A stretch of DNA of 60,000 bases from Liolophura sinensis (lineage: Eukaryota > Mollusca > Polyplacophora > Chitonida > Chitonidae). Positions 1 to 11,585 of this stretch are shown in pieces; positions within the stretch are counted from its first letter, which is position 1, and every line of letters starts with the position of its first letter. Both the position numbers and the translations under genes were made by a program. The notes beneath the pieces were generated by a model, which was not told the origin of the DNA, ran no database searches, and saw nothing but the letters and a program-made list of their open reading frames with translations. Where the stretch lies: contig NC_088306.1 in the NCBI RefSeq assembly GCF_032854445.1, positions 10,971,386-11,031,385 on the forward strand. The letters run 5' to 3'.

Positions 1-2065
1 ACGCTCAATTAAATTGCCCACGCTTTTGTTCATCTCTTCAAAACTGATTTTTATCACATGAAGATCTTCATCCATGACTGGCACTGCAGCAAGGTAGAGA
101 GTTTCATTGCCAAATTTTATACTACGATCCCTTGAGGAATAACTGACACGTCATTAATAAATGTGTCAAGCCATTAGTGATTGTGATTTGTAGGGATCAA
201 TGCGATGTGTGTGGTGGCAAACATGGTGACAGCCGCAGTTCCCTCTGTGACGTTTATGGTCTGCTCACTGTGACGTCGCACTGATGACGCTACAGTACAA
301 TGTTCATTAATGTTCATTGGATCGTATAAACAGCCAAAATATTTGTTTGTTTTTTTTTTGCCATTCGGCTTGTGTTACAAAAATCGGACATTTTCTTGTC
401 AGCAAATAAAACATAATTTGTCTCCTTTGTTACTGTGAAAAGTTAAACTATTTATTGTGCGCCACACATGTTACTATAAAACCAGCTTGATATTTGTTTA
501 ATATTGATATTTGCTATTAAAATAAAAATTTTTTGTCATATAAATAACTAAACTATTTCTTTCTTGAACTCGTATTACCAACAAAATATATCATCCGTTT
601 ACAGTGATTTGTTCTAAAAATTCAAAAAGCAAACATTCTTATAAATCAGTAGTCCTTAAAATATGTTTTGAATACTTAACCAGTAGATAAGTGGACTTTA
701 CGTCAACGTTTCTCAGTTACATAGGCCCTATTATTATTCACTCTCAGGGACCCCACAGGGTGGAAGCGCAGGAGTTCGTGAAGCTAGTGCGCCCGTTTTG
801 TTTAAAGGATATAGAAATACTGTATAGGAACGCGGGTCCTAATGCCATTTTTAAGCTATATTTACAATGATGTTTTTTTTTTTTTTTTTGGTTTTTTGAG
901 GTTTGGGATGGGGGTCTCTGGGGGAGGGGGAAGGGGTTAAGGGGTATTTTTTAAATAAAATTCAGATCAGTTTCAAGCATTTTTACATTTTATTTACGTT
1001 GCATTTACACACTGTATGATATACTGCATTATAGGAGGACTACAGCATAGAGACTAAAACCAGAGCAGCAACGACAGTTTGGAAGCGGCACGTTAAACAG
1101 CCTGATTTTGGCATCAGAAATACCGTCGTGATATCACCAAAATGGTATTGAAAGTCACGTTAACCCTGAAGCAAACAACCATATACTGAAAGCCAGTACT
1201 TGTTAATGTCTCTGCACTAGTCTTATCTACAAAACTTTCCTTCCCTGTGTTAGGCCGCATGCATGCTTGACCGCCTACGTGTATCGGTCAAATTGTGCAG
1301 AACTAACCAACTGCAAATAATAAATTTTGGTTGGAGGTGCAGTGTGAGTATATAGTACCTTCTGGTGTCATTTTCCTCAACAGCTTTAGTGTAGAAAGTC
1401 AGTGAACCATATGCGTGACGAAGTAGTAATCTCACATGCGATGGCCCTGTATTCCTGTACGTGATTCTGATGATGACAAGTGGATAAAGTGGATTTTTTC
1501 AGTAACAAAGTAATCCCTATTAACGATATTACTTATACCTATACGAGCTCAGAAGAAAGCAGGAGAAAGAACATTTGGAAATATTTTTGCATGGTCGGTG
1601 TTTGAGACCACAATTTAATATATATCATCTTTGTTAAATAATGCTCTAAATAAGGAGGTGATACACATGTAATAAAGTTATTTGAAAGTAACTTTGTTGT
1701 TTATAACCAAACATTTACCTTTAATGAAAATGATAGTAATGTTTATGATTATATTAAAATATAAATATTATCAAAATCTGGGTTGAACTCATTTGTTCCC
1801 TGAAAAGACAAAATATTAGTGCAAATATATTTACTAAACAAATGCTATACATCCTTATCTATAGCTTTATTAAACAAAGACAATATGTACCAAGAGGTGG
1901 TCCCAAGTACCCACCATACAATTTTTAAGTGTCTTTCCTTCTTTAGAAAAGAATGGGGAAAAAAACCTTTGAAAACTATATTTACAATTAACTTTCCGCA
2001 CTCTTTTATCTGAATTTTATGTAGCTTTTTTCCACCTTTCTAGTCTAATACCAGGTTTTTTTCAC
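1..2065. repeat. Tail of preceding tandem unit (unit 0 remnant)
   Basis: This stretch is a diverged copy of 11586-13600 in unit 1, and of 37800-38880 in unit 2 where it is shortened. It matches along its length, including the TGACG-rich segment at 145-300, a poly-T/G-rich stretch at 870-940 and the A+T-rich end at 1600-2030. In units 1 and 2 this sequence lies just 5' of a type I transporter gene, so a further type I copy probably sits left of the window. I see no credible coding sequence in it. Near 2041-2058 it reaches a single remnant of the 29-bp minisatellite motif and then switches abruptly to unit-start sequence. Confidence 0.8.
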
Positions 2066-2290
2066 ATTTTGTATTTGGTCGTTTTTATTGAAAGTTGCTT
2101 TGGGAAATTAGTTTTGCGATTATTGACCAGGAACGTTCATTTTGGTCGACAGATGACATACAGCAGTCTGTTGTGACCTTTAGAGTTTATGTTTCATGGA
2201 AAAGGAGCTTTCGATTTATTCGCTTAAAAACATGTTCTTGCGTCGAAATTGCTGTAAAGCTATCGCCACATTCATTCACTCGCTCATTTC
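2066..2290 (+). repeat. Dispersed repeat R1, copy truncated at unit junction
   Basis: Same sequence as 26548-26780 and 50365-50600, lacking the first ~90 bases present there. The repeat has a recognisable core (TTTGGGAA..., then a GACC/GGAACGTTCATTTTGG block). A plus-strand frame of about 90 codons is open here, but the similarity to other copies is at the nucleotide level and on both strands, so I treat it as a repeat and not a gene. Confidence 0.5.
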
Positions 2291-3479
2291 TGCTAGGCTT
2301 ATTCAGGCGGGGTCTTGGTATAGCAATAAACTCCGTTATCAATCACCTTTGTAGGGTAAGAGTATGAGATGTTACGATTTAATGTTGAACGTATAAACAT
2401 GTAAGCGGTTGTCCACAAGAAATCACTACATGTACTGTGAACTTCCAAATACCACTTAAAGACTGAAGTGGAATTCGTGATGACGTAACAAGGGCATACT
2501 CGGTAGTTAAAACGTGGCTATGTGTAAAAAGCAGCGAAATAAGTCCATTTGTTGAGTAGTTCGACGAATTAGTACTGGATACTTGCAGTGTCCTCCGGCA
2601 GGTGGCAATATAAGTGTGCCGGCATCAGTTGCCCTGCTACATTTATAACACAGTCTGTCATGATGAGATCCAAATAATGTCAAAAGTTATATTAAACTCC
2701 AAACAAACCAGTATCATGACCATGTTAGCTGCACAGTGTTAAAACGGAGAGCTAATGAAAGGTGCTAAATCCAAAAACGTAGAGTTAAAATGAATTATAG
2801 CACATAGTAGTTGGCGGTCACAATTTCCACAATGTAACACTGTCTAGCATCATGAGGTCCGGAAGTTGTGTTAAACTCTAAATAAACAATTAAATGAGTT
2901 GCTGAACACTTAAGGTGATTAATACTAACGGAACTTCAGGCAATTGAAAATAACAATAGATATTTTCAGGAAATCATACCTGCATTTGCTGAAGGCAGGG
3001 CGGCTGTCAAATATGGCGTGTAATATACGAAAAGGCTAGGTGGCATCTTGTCTTTATGCAGGTACATGTCGCCTACTACTGTATATTATACACAGTATAC
3101 CTTCAAATAAAGCTTTCTCGAACTATTGAAATGTCAGATATGCGAATTCTCAGTTGTTGTTTTTTTTCGGATTGTCTATGCGTTTGAAGTATACTAAGCT
3201 TATTGGTGGATTAACACGTTTTTGATACCTTGATATGCTACAAGCATTTAATCTCACTCAACCACACGTTATTTCATCATGTATGGTTGTATATTTACGT
3301 CGACTATATCCAAGAATGCACCACTTTTACAAGGGCGGTCAAGCCCATGGAAGGGGTAAACAGAACATTCCTCCCTTAGAAAAGGAAACGCCCAGGCCTG
3401 AAGCACCAGACTGAGGTTTGTATCAGAAGTTCAACTGAACAATACAGCCTGTACTACATAACATGTAAGGTTGATCCCA
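2291..3479. other. Spacer, no gene seen
   Basis: Unique-looking spacer shared with 27045-28470 and 50920-52350. Parts of 2550-3450 are also recognisably related, at lower identity, to 20160-21200, the flank between pseudogene B and gene C. This points to an older duplication layer. In units 2 and 3 a SINE lies at the left edge that is absent here. No open frame of convincing length or conservation was found. Confidence 0.6.
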
Positions 3480-3659
3480 AAGTGACATCTGTTAACACAA
3501 GCGATTACACAATGCACTCACGCGCATTTTTACACGCATTCACAGGACAAGATCGGCAGCTTTGCCCGCCCATCACGTGAAGACATATCTGATTTCACAA
3601 GTATAATTTACGATAGATTTGATCCATTGATTGAAGATCGAATATCCTAGGTACATCAG
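3480..3659 (+). pseudogene. Decayed copy of candidate plus-strand exon
   Basis: Counterpart of the open exon-like segments at 28472-28636 and 52348-52512. Here the reading frame is disrupted: a TGA follows the stretch aligned to the PSLED region, and a TAG stands two codons before the splice-donor-like CAG|GTAAG at 3659/3660. The donor itself is preserved. If the segment is an exon, unit 1 has lost it. Confidence 0.25.
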
Positions 3660-5399
3660 GTAAGGCACGCATTATTAAGGCAATATTCTAACCTTCAGTG
3701 ACGTAGCTCGGTAAAAGCCCTTTACAAACCACGTAAAGCGTGATAACTATACAACTGCACGTCTTTCAGTCGTGAAACCAAAGCAAATTGAATCATAACT
3801 GGTTATCTTCAGTCCCTCAGAGATTTACTTAGTATTAAATATTTTTCACGTTCTGTATACTCTTGTGTGGGAAGTGCCCGTTTGAAAGGTTTCATCTGAG
3901 CTGGCCCTTTGTAAACCGGGGTGTGCCTGCTTTTGTAAAGCTACACATGTGTGGAGTTTGACTCCAGTAACGCCGCCACTCAGTTTTCGAAGGTTTAACT
4001 TATAGCGAAGAAGACTGCCCATCTACATTAACGGTTTAGTGTGCTTTAGTGCACTTCCCATAGAGACAGGTCGTTCGCAAAATCAAAACAGAAATGAACG
4101 TTTACTAGCAGTGTCGGCGACGAGTGTCTTAGTGGAATGTCCATAGTTAAAAAAACTAAGATTACGTTTTATCCCGAAACATGTTTGGCTAAAACTGACT
4201 GTATATAAAGTGAGAAATATTTTGTCAAGCCATTTACAGCGAAAAACTAAGCAAAGAAGAAAATTTATTGTTGATCAAATAGCCCTTTACTTTTGTTGAT
4301 TATCCACATGTATCACCTTTTTTCTTTTTTCTACCATCTTATTTCTTCTAAGCCAATGACCAAGCGTGGTGGGATGAATTGAACCATCAGAAGTGGTTCC
4401 AGAGTGAATGAATAAATTGAACTGGAGCCCTACCTTGCTTTGAGGAGAAGTCCAGCTGATGGCTAATCCCTCGAGTTAATTTTCACCCAGCTTCCAGACT
4501 GTCTGGTTTCGAAACCATTAAAAAGTGGTGTAAAGGGATAACGTGAGTGAATTCTGATTGTATTTATTCGCTTTCTCAACGTAAACTTGTTTATGTTGGT
4601 GTACAAGAAAACGTTTCTGCGCATGTCATGCCTAGCAGAGCCACCGGGAGTTATTAGAGCTCCCATATCAGATTTCAATGAAGGGGAGTAAACCGTACAA
4701 TTTGGGGTGTTACTATAAATATATTTTGAGATTATTCTCGCTGTGACGGAGCCATTGCGATCATCCATCCACGGCAATGAAAGCCATGCTGTCCTGAAAG
4801 TAGTTCTGCTCCGGCTCTGCATTAATAGCGATGTGTATCTGCATGGACAGCGATGAATGCTGCTCTCCGATACATAGGTAAAGGTTTGTTGGTCGCATCA
4901 GTATGAACGGCATTGCTCAATGGGAAGTTAGAAAGACAGTTTCATATTTACCACTACAGACTGAATCGTGTACCAGTCATTGCTGCTTACATATGTTACC
5001 TTCATGAGGAATTAAACACTGTATAAAATATCAATCTGCATTATTGAACTTCCTCAGACGGCCAGTTTGTCCATGAGCATACATTACAATGTAATTTAGG
5101 ACTACACTGATAAAATATTTGGTATAGCACAAGTCTGAAGTACAGACATGGAATGGGAGAAATCTATCCGTCGTAAGTAACGCGGTTTTGTAAAGTACAC
5201 GATTTTAAATACATAATGAGATACATTTCTAGGCAACTGTACAATGTCAGTTTTCAGCAATTCAGACCAGGATCTAAAAAGGATGTGTACAGAAACGTGC
5301 AGCTAAATATTGCTTTCTAAAAACCGTGGAAATCTACATTTCAGAGAACACTAGCAATGTTCATGTTCAACGTTATTGCATGCGACACATACATATAAT
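3660..5399. other. Spacer with decayed conserved ORF
   Basis: Aligned with 28640-30300 and 52515-54185. On the minus strand around 4700-4910 it contains the counterpart of the open frames at 29618-29818 and 53494-53694. In this copy that frame is closed by a TGA after about 50 codons. Unit 1 also has an extra ~120-base stretch near 4275-4370 that units 2 and 3 lack. No other feature is visible. Confidence 0.5.
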
Positions 5400-5640
5400 T
5401 GAAGACGTCCAGCACAAAGAGTAAGACCAGAACAGCGACGACGGTGTCATAGCTGACAAATCGTCATGTGTAACCGGTAAAATACAGCCTCTTATTAGTT
5501 TACCTCAGTCAGGGTTTTATTCTAACTGTTCATGTAAATACATAAAGAAAAGTAATTTACACGCCTCTAGCACCATGGCTTAAGCAGAGGTAGGTGAATA
5601 AAATATGCGGTGATGTTATTTGCAATTTATTGAACCTCAC
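5400..5640 (+). repeat. Dispersed repeat R2 copy
   Basis: One of several diverged copies of a ~200-base element. Shared blocks are GTAACCGGTRAAATAC, then TTTTRTTYTAACTGTTCATG and AATTTACA, in that order. Plus-strand copies also lie near 15850-16040, 30300-30545, 41085-41280 and 54185-54425. Copies in reverse orientation lie at 26055-26250 and 49870-50065. Its nature is unknown; it has no visible tRNA head or coding frame. Confidence 0.5.
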
Positions 5641-5699
5641 TGGTTCAGAATTTTAATATTGTAATGTAAAATTAAAACACACAATAGATTGTTGTATTT

Positions 5700-5945
5700 T
5701 ACAGATAGACAGACAAGAACACTGCAAATACTTTACAAAGCGCATTGGCTTAGAAAAATTATAAACGAATCTGTACGTCGAAACTGACATTCGTTTACCA
5801 GCCGTCAGCCAAAATGGCCATTCCGGATCAAAAATCGCAAGGCCAATTCCCAAACATAACACTAACAACCAAAGAACGAAGAAAGTATCTAAAATTGGAC
5901 AAGAACATGCGGCGACTAATTAAGTTACTGGTTGTAATTTCAGAT
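5700..5945 (-). repeat. Dispersed repeat R1, inverted copy
   Basis: The minus strand reads a diverged version of the R1 core, with GGGAATTGGCC and then GATCCGGAATGGCCATTTTGG. It is preceded by the same TTAATT...TTTGGTTGTTAGTG-like flank seen in plus-strand copies at 9720-9905 and 35045-35230. Copies at 30605-30850 and 54480-54725 are its paralogues in units 2 and 3. A short frame open in two of the three units gives similar peptides, but the inverted nucleotide repeat explains that similarity. Confidence 0.5.
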
Positions 5946-6395
5946 TTACTTATTTTCAAGTTTACTACCAAATGACAGATGATTATTTACAGAAAACTAC
6001 AATGTGGCGCAAAATATCAGATACTTTTCCTGTCACAACGCATCATTTCTTCCCACCGCAAGAAAATATCCTGACGGCAGAGTTCCAAGAACTGTATAAC
6101 ATGTAACATCTTGGGGATTCCAGAAGTATACATGTGGGGCGGATTTGAAGTCAATTCCTTGCAGGTTTGGAGTTCAGGAGCCATCAAACGTTTTAAGACT
6201 TAAGACAGAAATTCAAACACACCTACAAAAAATTAAAATGTTTTCCTTCAGCAAGTTTAAAATTTGTACACTGATTCGTTTTCTGCAGAAATATGTACAA
6301 AGCAGAATTTCACTTCTTTTCTGCTCTGAGATTGACATTTCAAGAACTTAAAAGTCCTAAGTTGCTTAATAAATACAAGCCCTGGGCTAACAGTG

Positions 6396-6758
6396 AGTGA
6401 GTGAGTGCTTGGGGTTTAACGTCGTACTCAACAATTTTTCAGTCATATGACGACGAAGGAATTATTAGGGTGCATGCACGTGTAATGTGCCTCCTTGTTG
6501 CAGGACGGATTTCCACCGCTCTTTTATTTAGTGCTGCATCACTGAGACGACTTACCGAAGGCAAGTAAGCCGTCCCGCCCGAGCCATTATACTGATACGG
6601 GTCAACCAGTCGTTGCACTATCCCCTTCATGCTGAACGCCAAGCGAGGAAGTTACAACTTCCTCTTTTAAAGTCTTAGGTGTGACTCGACCAAGGATTGA
6701 TCCTGGATCTACCGGTCCCGAAGCGGACGCTCTACCAACTGTGCTATCCGGGCCGGTC
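6396..6758 (-). mobile_element. tRNA-derived SINE (CACT-tailed) with target-site duplication
   Basis: Full-length SINE in minus orientation. Its head at the high coordinate contains an A box (TAGCACAGTTGGTAGAGCG) and a B box (GGATCAATCC), typical of a tRNA-derived pol III promoter. The body ends in a (CACT)n tail. It is flanked by a 16-base direct repeat, CCCTGGGCTAACAGTG, at 6380-6395 and 6759-6774. The paralogous site in unit 2 (about 31283-31300) has the target once and no insertion, so this copy inserted after the unit duplicated. Confidence 0.92.
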
Positions 6759-6774
6759 CCCTGGGCTAACAGTG

Positions 6775-7845
6775 TTCAGCTCTATGCACCATAAATTGTA
6801 GATTTATCGATAGTAGTGTATGCTGCTCTATTTTCATTGAAAACAAATGCCGAGTATTGCCGTGTGTCTGTATAGTGGGAGATGTGTGCAGTTTGTTGTG
6901 ACGAATTTTCGTGTTCTCGGAGTACCTTAATCTAGGTTATTTAGACGACGATTTCCTGCTCGATTTACAGACAAAACGTGCGAACAAATGGCTTAACAGT
7001 TTTTGTCTGCCTGTGTACGGAAAGCGTTTGTGGAAACTTTTCGTATTTTACTGTGAGAAAGTAAAAACACAAGTGAACACCTCGGTCGTCAGTTCCGCGT
7101 GCCCCTGATGCAGGCTTGAATTTGTGAAGTAAATGTTAATGCAAATATTATCCAGAACCAAACGAGCCCAACACAGATGTCGCCCCTATCCGAGCCATCT
7201 GGATCTTGTGAGATTATTGTCACGGTTTACATTCGTTAAATGCCTAACAAGAAATGCACTGATTATAACTGTAATTAGACGAAAACACCTGGTTTTCAGG
7301 TAGGAGTGAAAAGTGACATAATATGTACGTGAGTTGTCGCAGTAACTTGAGAAAAACAACATCACGGGTAAAAGCCCGTTCTCACGATGCGCTTTAGAGT
7401 ACCAACTACCAGTCTAGCAATTGACTTGCAGTGTTGGAAACAATTCGCATGTAACATGATCGCACGCGACTTGTCTCGGATTTCGTGTTTCCTCGTTCAG
7501 TTTCGTTTGTAGGGTCTAGCGTTTTTGTTAGCACGTTTGTTCGTGATGAGTTGTTTACTGTAATTTGCATAATGTATAATGTTATAGTATATCTTTATAA
7601 AGATCGAAAGAAATTAATTGCTTGATTTCAGTGAGCGAAACACTATTCGGATTTTCCCGGTACAGGAATAGTTGCGGATTGTAATCCACCAAGACGAAGT
7701 GTTCGACGAGTTACGGGGAGAAACGGCGTCTAATGTGTCGGATCGACAATGAACCACATTTACCGCATCTTCACAAGCGCATTAAATCTTCCCTCCGCCC
7801 ACGCTGTTGTGTTCATCGTCTGGCGAGGGAATCGTCCATGTTGTA
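6775..7845. other. Spacer 3' of gene A, no gene seen
   Basis: Aligned with 31300-33200 and 55150-56640 but shorter, because several hundred bases present in units 2 and 3 are absent here (for example around 7255-7265). It should contain the 3' untranslated region of the type I gene. I could not place a confident polyadenylation signal. Confidence 0.4.
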
Positions 7846-8911
7846 TTACTCCTTTCTCCTTGTCGGAATACATGTCACTCGGACACAGATAAATGTCTGA
7901 GTGCATGCAACTAGAAGTGTTAATATTAGCATCAAGAAAAACGACCAGAAGAAGCAATCTTTCCCCACGCAAAACAAGCCTGAAGAGCCCAGATTGTCAC
8001 TGTTAATATCGTAAAAATATCCAATTAACAGCTGTATGATTTGCTGTATGGCGGCAACAGCGGCGTAAAACAACGCACTTAAGACTCCAACCTTGGACAG
8101 TCCAAAATGGACAGCAAATAGAGACACGTAAATAGACATGCCGGTTCCTTGACCGACGCCAACACATAGGATGATCAGATACACGGAGTAGACGTTGAAC
8201 CAAACCATGCCTGTTAGCATAGCTGTTGAGAAAGTCAAGTAACCCACGAATAATAAAACGAATCCGCAAAGAAGGCCAAAACGTCATGTGAAAAAAACTG
8301 GAACGTAGCAAATCGTTGAGGGTCACTTCTGGATCTTCCTGGGTACAAGAGCCAGGATCTTTAAGCAGCCCATTTCGGTCTTCCTCTTTTCCATTCAGGC
8401 ACACCTCGTCATCAGCTTGCTGTTTGTTCTCGGTGAGTTTCCAGTAAAGAAGTAAATAACAAACGCTGAAGGCAATGGCACTGACTACGGCCAGAGTGAG
8501 AAAAAATCCAGGCAAATTATTAGAGAAGAACAGATCAATGACTCCAGCGGAGACAATCTTTCCAAAACTGGTAGCACCAACCAGTAGTCCAATGATCTTC
8601 CCAGTATGTGTTTTTGGATATAACTCAACATTTACACGGAATATGACAATATACGCCATGGAGATAGTCGTCGCTGCAAGAAAGGAATATTTCATTATTC
8701 AAACAATACTGCATAAAGACGGGAACAATGCTTGGAATGAAGGTTACCTTCGAAAATAAAAGTTTACAGTTTGCAAACGATTTCAAAACGGTTCAAGTAC
8801 AAATCAATAGTTGTCCAGGATTTCGGATAGAGGACGTTAAGAAGACAGCTATAATTACAAGCAAGTCGACAATACGGCTCAAAAATATCGCTGCTCTCAA
8901 AATGGATCGTT

Positions 8912-9258
8912 TGACTGCCTCGGTGGTATGATGGGGCTACTACTTCGAAGTCTTGGGACCTGGGATCAAAGTCGGACCAGGTTATAACAAAAAGACTTTT
9001 TACTGCTTTCCTGGCGCTCATCTCAGAGAGATTAGGCCCAGTGTCAGTATAAGGTGACTGGGTGGTATCTTCGGCATGATACTTCAGTGACGCCAGTACT
9101 TAAGCGGCATGGACTCACCCTGCCATAAGAGGACACAGTATATGTACACACCTAATGACTCCTCTTTGTCATATGACAAATGAAAATTGTTAAGCACGAC
9201 GTAAAACCTCAAGAATACATCCATACATACATGCATACATACATACATACATATATTC
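8912..9258 (+). mobile_element. SINE in intron 2 of gene A, with TACA tail
   Basis: Plus-strand SINE-like element with a B-box-like GGGATCAAAGTC near its head. Its 3' end reads GTCATATGAC...AATTGTTAAGCACGACGT, related to the 3' end of the CACT-tailed SINE, followed by an (ATAC)n microsatellite at 9222-9252. The same insertion lies in intron 2 of D (34150-34495) and G (57910-58250), so it predates the split of the type I copies. A partial SINE fragment follows at about 9285-9395. Confidence 0.65.
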
Positions 9259-9719
9259 ATACCGGTTTCGTCGGTATCAATGTAAAGCGAGATTATCATG
9301 CCTGGTGTCTTCGGCATGGTGTTTTAGTTAGGCAGCACTATAAACGTATCGGCATTATAATTGGCCTGCTGCAAGAAGAGACTGTGGTCGCATGAAGAAA
9401 ATCATGTTGAAAGCAAAGTTCATTTTGACTGACTCTTGTTTTACCGTATATGTAGGCATATGTACATATCACGCCTTGTAACATTTGATAGATCCTGTGT
9501 GTTGTTTGAAGAGGTTATTCCATGAAGTGTCTTTACTCTAGGCCTTTTTAAAGTTTCAGAATGAGTATAATTGTCTTGTATAAGTAAATATGATTCTCTG
9601 GCGCTCTGCTTCATAACTGTGCCGAATTAAACTTAAATCGGATCTAGGGGTTATCAACAACTGATACAGTACACGTACCATGGTACGCTATTTGGATACT
9701 GAATATATTCATTCCCCTA

Positions 9720-9905
9720 GAACATTCCTGTCGTCTTCCAACATAACTGAAAACTGTTGACTGCTTATCTTTGAATGAACCTGTCTTAACTTCGTATATT
9801 ATTAGTTATTTAGTGGTTTGTGTCGAACGTTGTTTTGGGAATTCACCCAAAACGTCCATTTTGGTTGAAGCTTGGTATACTAATGTCTGTGTTGACGATT
9901 ACATA
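9720..9905 (+). repeat. Dispersed repeat R1 in intron 2 of gene A
   Basis: Plus-strand copy of R1, sharing the CTGAAAACTGTTGACTGCTT block, a TAGTGGTTTGTGTCGAACGTTG block and the TTTTGGGAATT...CCATTTTGGTTGAAG core with the copies at 26460-26780 and 50283-50600. Paralogues in the same intron are at 35045-35230 (D) and 58690-58880 (G). Confidence 0.5.
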
Positions 9906-10869
9906 CTGAACAATTTTTTACTTGTATGATGGTATTGTGTCACTTTAATACGTGGAGAAATCCGGAATGTTCAGAGTAAAGCATTGACCTATGACACGTT
10001 ACTGAACAACAAGGGCAAGGGAATTGCAATTTAAACAGGTCTTCATTTACGATCGGACTTCTAATTGGAGACGTCGTCCAGATATGACGCCTAAATATGA
10101 CCCTTTGTAAATCAAAAAATCAACTAACACATGCGTTATTTCTGAAGGAATACTACTATACTTACATAAGGACAGCTGAGTCAAGTAAATCAGAAGTGGT
10201 CTGTAGTGAACGAAAGTGTTATGAATGGTTAAGAGGGAAAATATCAGACTGGACACCGGCATCCCGATCCAGGTGAGGAGAAAGGTGGCCTTATACCCGA
10301 GAGTGGCGGTCAGAAGTGTCTCCAGAAAACACAAGCCACTCCCTATGGATCCCATGGATGCTACAATTTCCACTGGAACAAAAATATGTCCATTTATTGA
10401 TGAATTGTAAAAACTTAACTGGGTCTATAAAGAAGGCGGTCGGTTAGTAACATTTTAAGCATTGTGTATTTTATTATGGGTCATTTACTTAACGAGTTTC
10501 AGAGTGCAAGTCAACACAAAATCATATACCAGATTGTTGCCAGTCTTATGAATGTAGGAGACCGTGAACTCTTCCTCGTGCAATGATGTTGTTGAAAGGC
10601 AACTGGATACACCGCCACACAAAGGTGGACTGTTGAGAGGACTATTCTCTGTAAAATATATTTAATGTATTCTAGAGTTGCTTACAGTCGTAGTGTTTTG
10701 ACTTTAAGCAATTCGTTTTGTCCCACGAAGCATACTACAATAGTGGCGACATACTACATGAAACTACGTATACAGATATGCGCATCATGGCCCAGTTGTT
10801 CGAAAGTGCATAAGCGAAAACTGGTATTAAGTCAATTTAATAATTAAGATTTTTAGACAAATTCAGACA

Positions 10870-10969
10870 AATACGACGGTGGTCCGGAGAAGAAAAACCT
10901 GGCAGAACCGGGGAAAACCACGACTGTCCGCATGTTGCTGGCAGCCCTTCCCACCTACGGCCAGAGACG
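10870..10969 (-). mobile_element. Fragment of second SINE type in intron 1 of gene A
   Basis: Short fragment with the block ACCTGGCAGAACCGGGGAAA and following CCACGACTGTCCGC...CTGGCAG, matching the internal part of the SINE seen in full at 50648-50917. Unit 2 has a related fragment at about 37105-37212. Confidence 0.5.
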
Positions 10970-11585
10970 TTCGGGATTAAACGGCTTGCAGATTAGCGTG
11001 GCGTGTTACGTACATACCTTGAACCTGTGTCAGGTTGAACGTCTCTTTCAAAGGAATGGCATACACGTTAAATGCCATATCTATGCCGTTGATGGCCGAT
11101 GATAAAATGCTGAATGTCAGGCTAAGAAAGGTCAGCACCTCTGTCCGGGAAGGCATCTTTCACCGTCGTAGGTGCCCTCAATACATTGCGTTCTTCTCAC
11201 TGAAACGTACGTGATCCTGGCCTATTACGCTCTTTACAGAGTTTGACTCATCTAAACGAGAGGATCGTACGGACTGGTAACCGTGTGTAGATAGTATGCA
11301 AGTGTAATGAAAACTTCTTTTTCTTCAAAGTTTCTCTTACTTATCGGGTTTTTAGCCTCCAGCTTTCATAATAACATCATTAACTCAGTGTTATTATAAG
11401 TTGTACCGCGTTGTCAAGAACAGTTGTGTTCCACTGTCACTGAACCGAAAAAAAAAACAGAATTCGTCTTTGGATTGAATAAAGATAGAACATTTCAGGA
11501 CATGTACTTAAATTGTTAGCTAGTTATAGATACTGGGAGCTACAAAGTTTTTACTCTTTTATATTATTCTTTCCATGTGTTGTTC

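Larger units (their letters stand above)
7846..11156 (-). pseudogene. Gene A: type I MFS transporter, disabled in exon 3
   Basis: Three exons are recognisable: exon 1 at 11156-11018 (139 nt, starting MPSRTEVL), exon 2 at 10372-10166 (207 nt) and exon 3 at 8673-7846. Splice sites are canonical and both introns are phase 1. Exons 1 and 2 are open. Exon 3 carries a deletion of about 164 bases at 8271/8272 relative to gene G (56642-57669), probably through a short AAG homology. The deletion shifts the frame and removes the segment equivalent to transmembrane helices 7 and 8. The tail also ends in TAA 13 codons before the gene G stop. Family: 12-helix MFS carrier of nodulin-like type. A read-through protein would keep the first six helices only. 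Transcription is not excluded, but a working carrier is unlikely. Confidence 0.85.

Noticed and set aside
4463-4822. Minus-strand open frame of 119 codons, with shorter copies at 29449 and 53325
   Set aside because: Similarity between copies is explained by the segmental duplication; no recognisable domain, and an overlapping frame on the same strand looks equally protein-like.
5653-5868. Minus-strand 71-codon frame, similar to 54449-54658
   Set aside because: Related sequence occurs on both strands in R1 copies, the unit 2 copy is broken, and the pattern fits a dispersed repeat.
6693-6756. Possible tRNA gene on the minus strand
   Set aside because: A and B boxes are present, but the sequence continues directly into a SINE body with target-site duplications, so it is a SINE head and not a functional tRNA gene.
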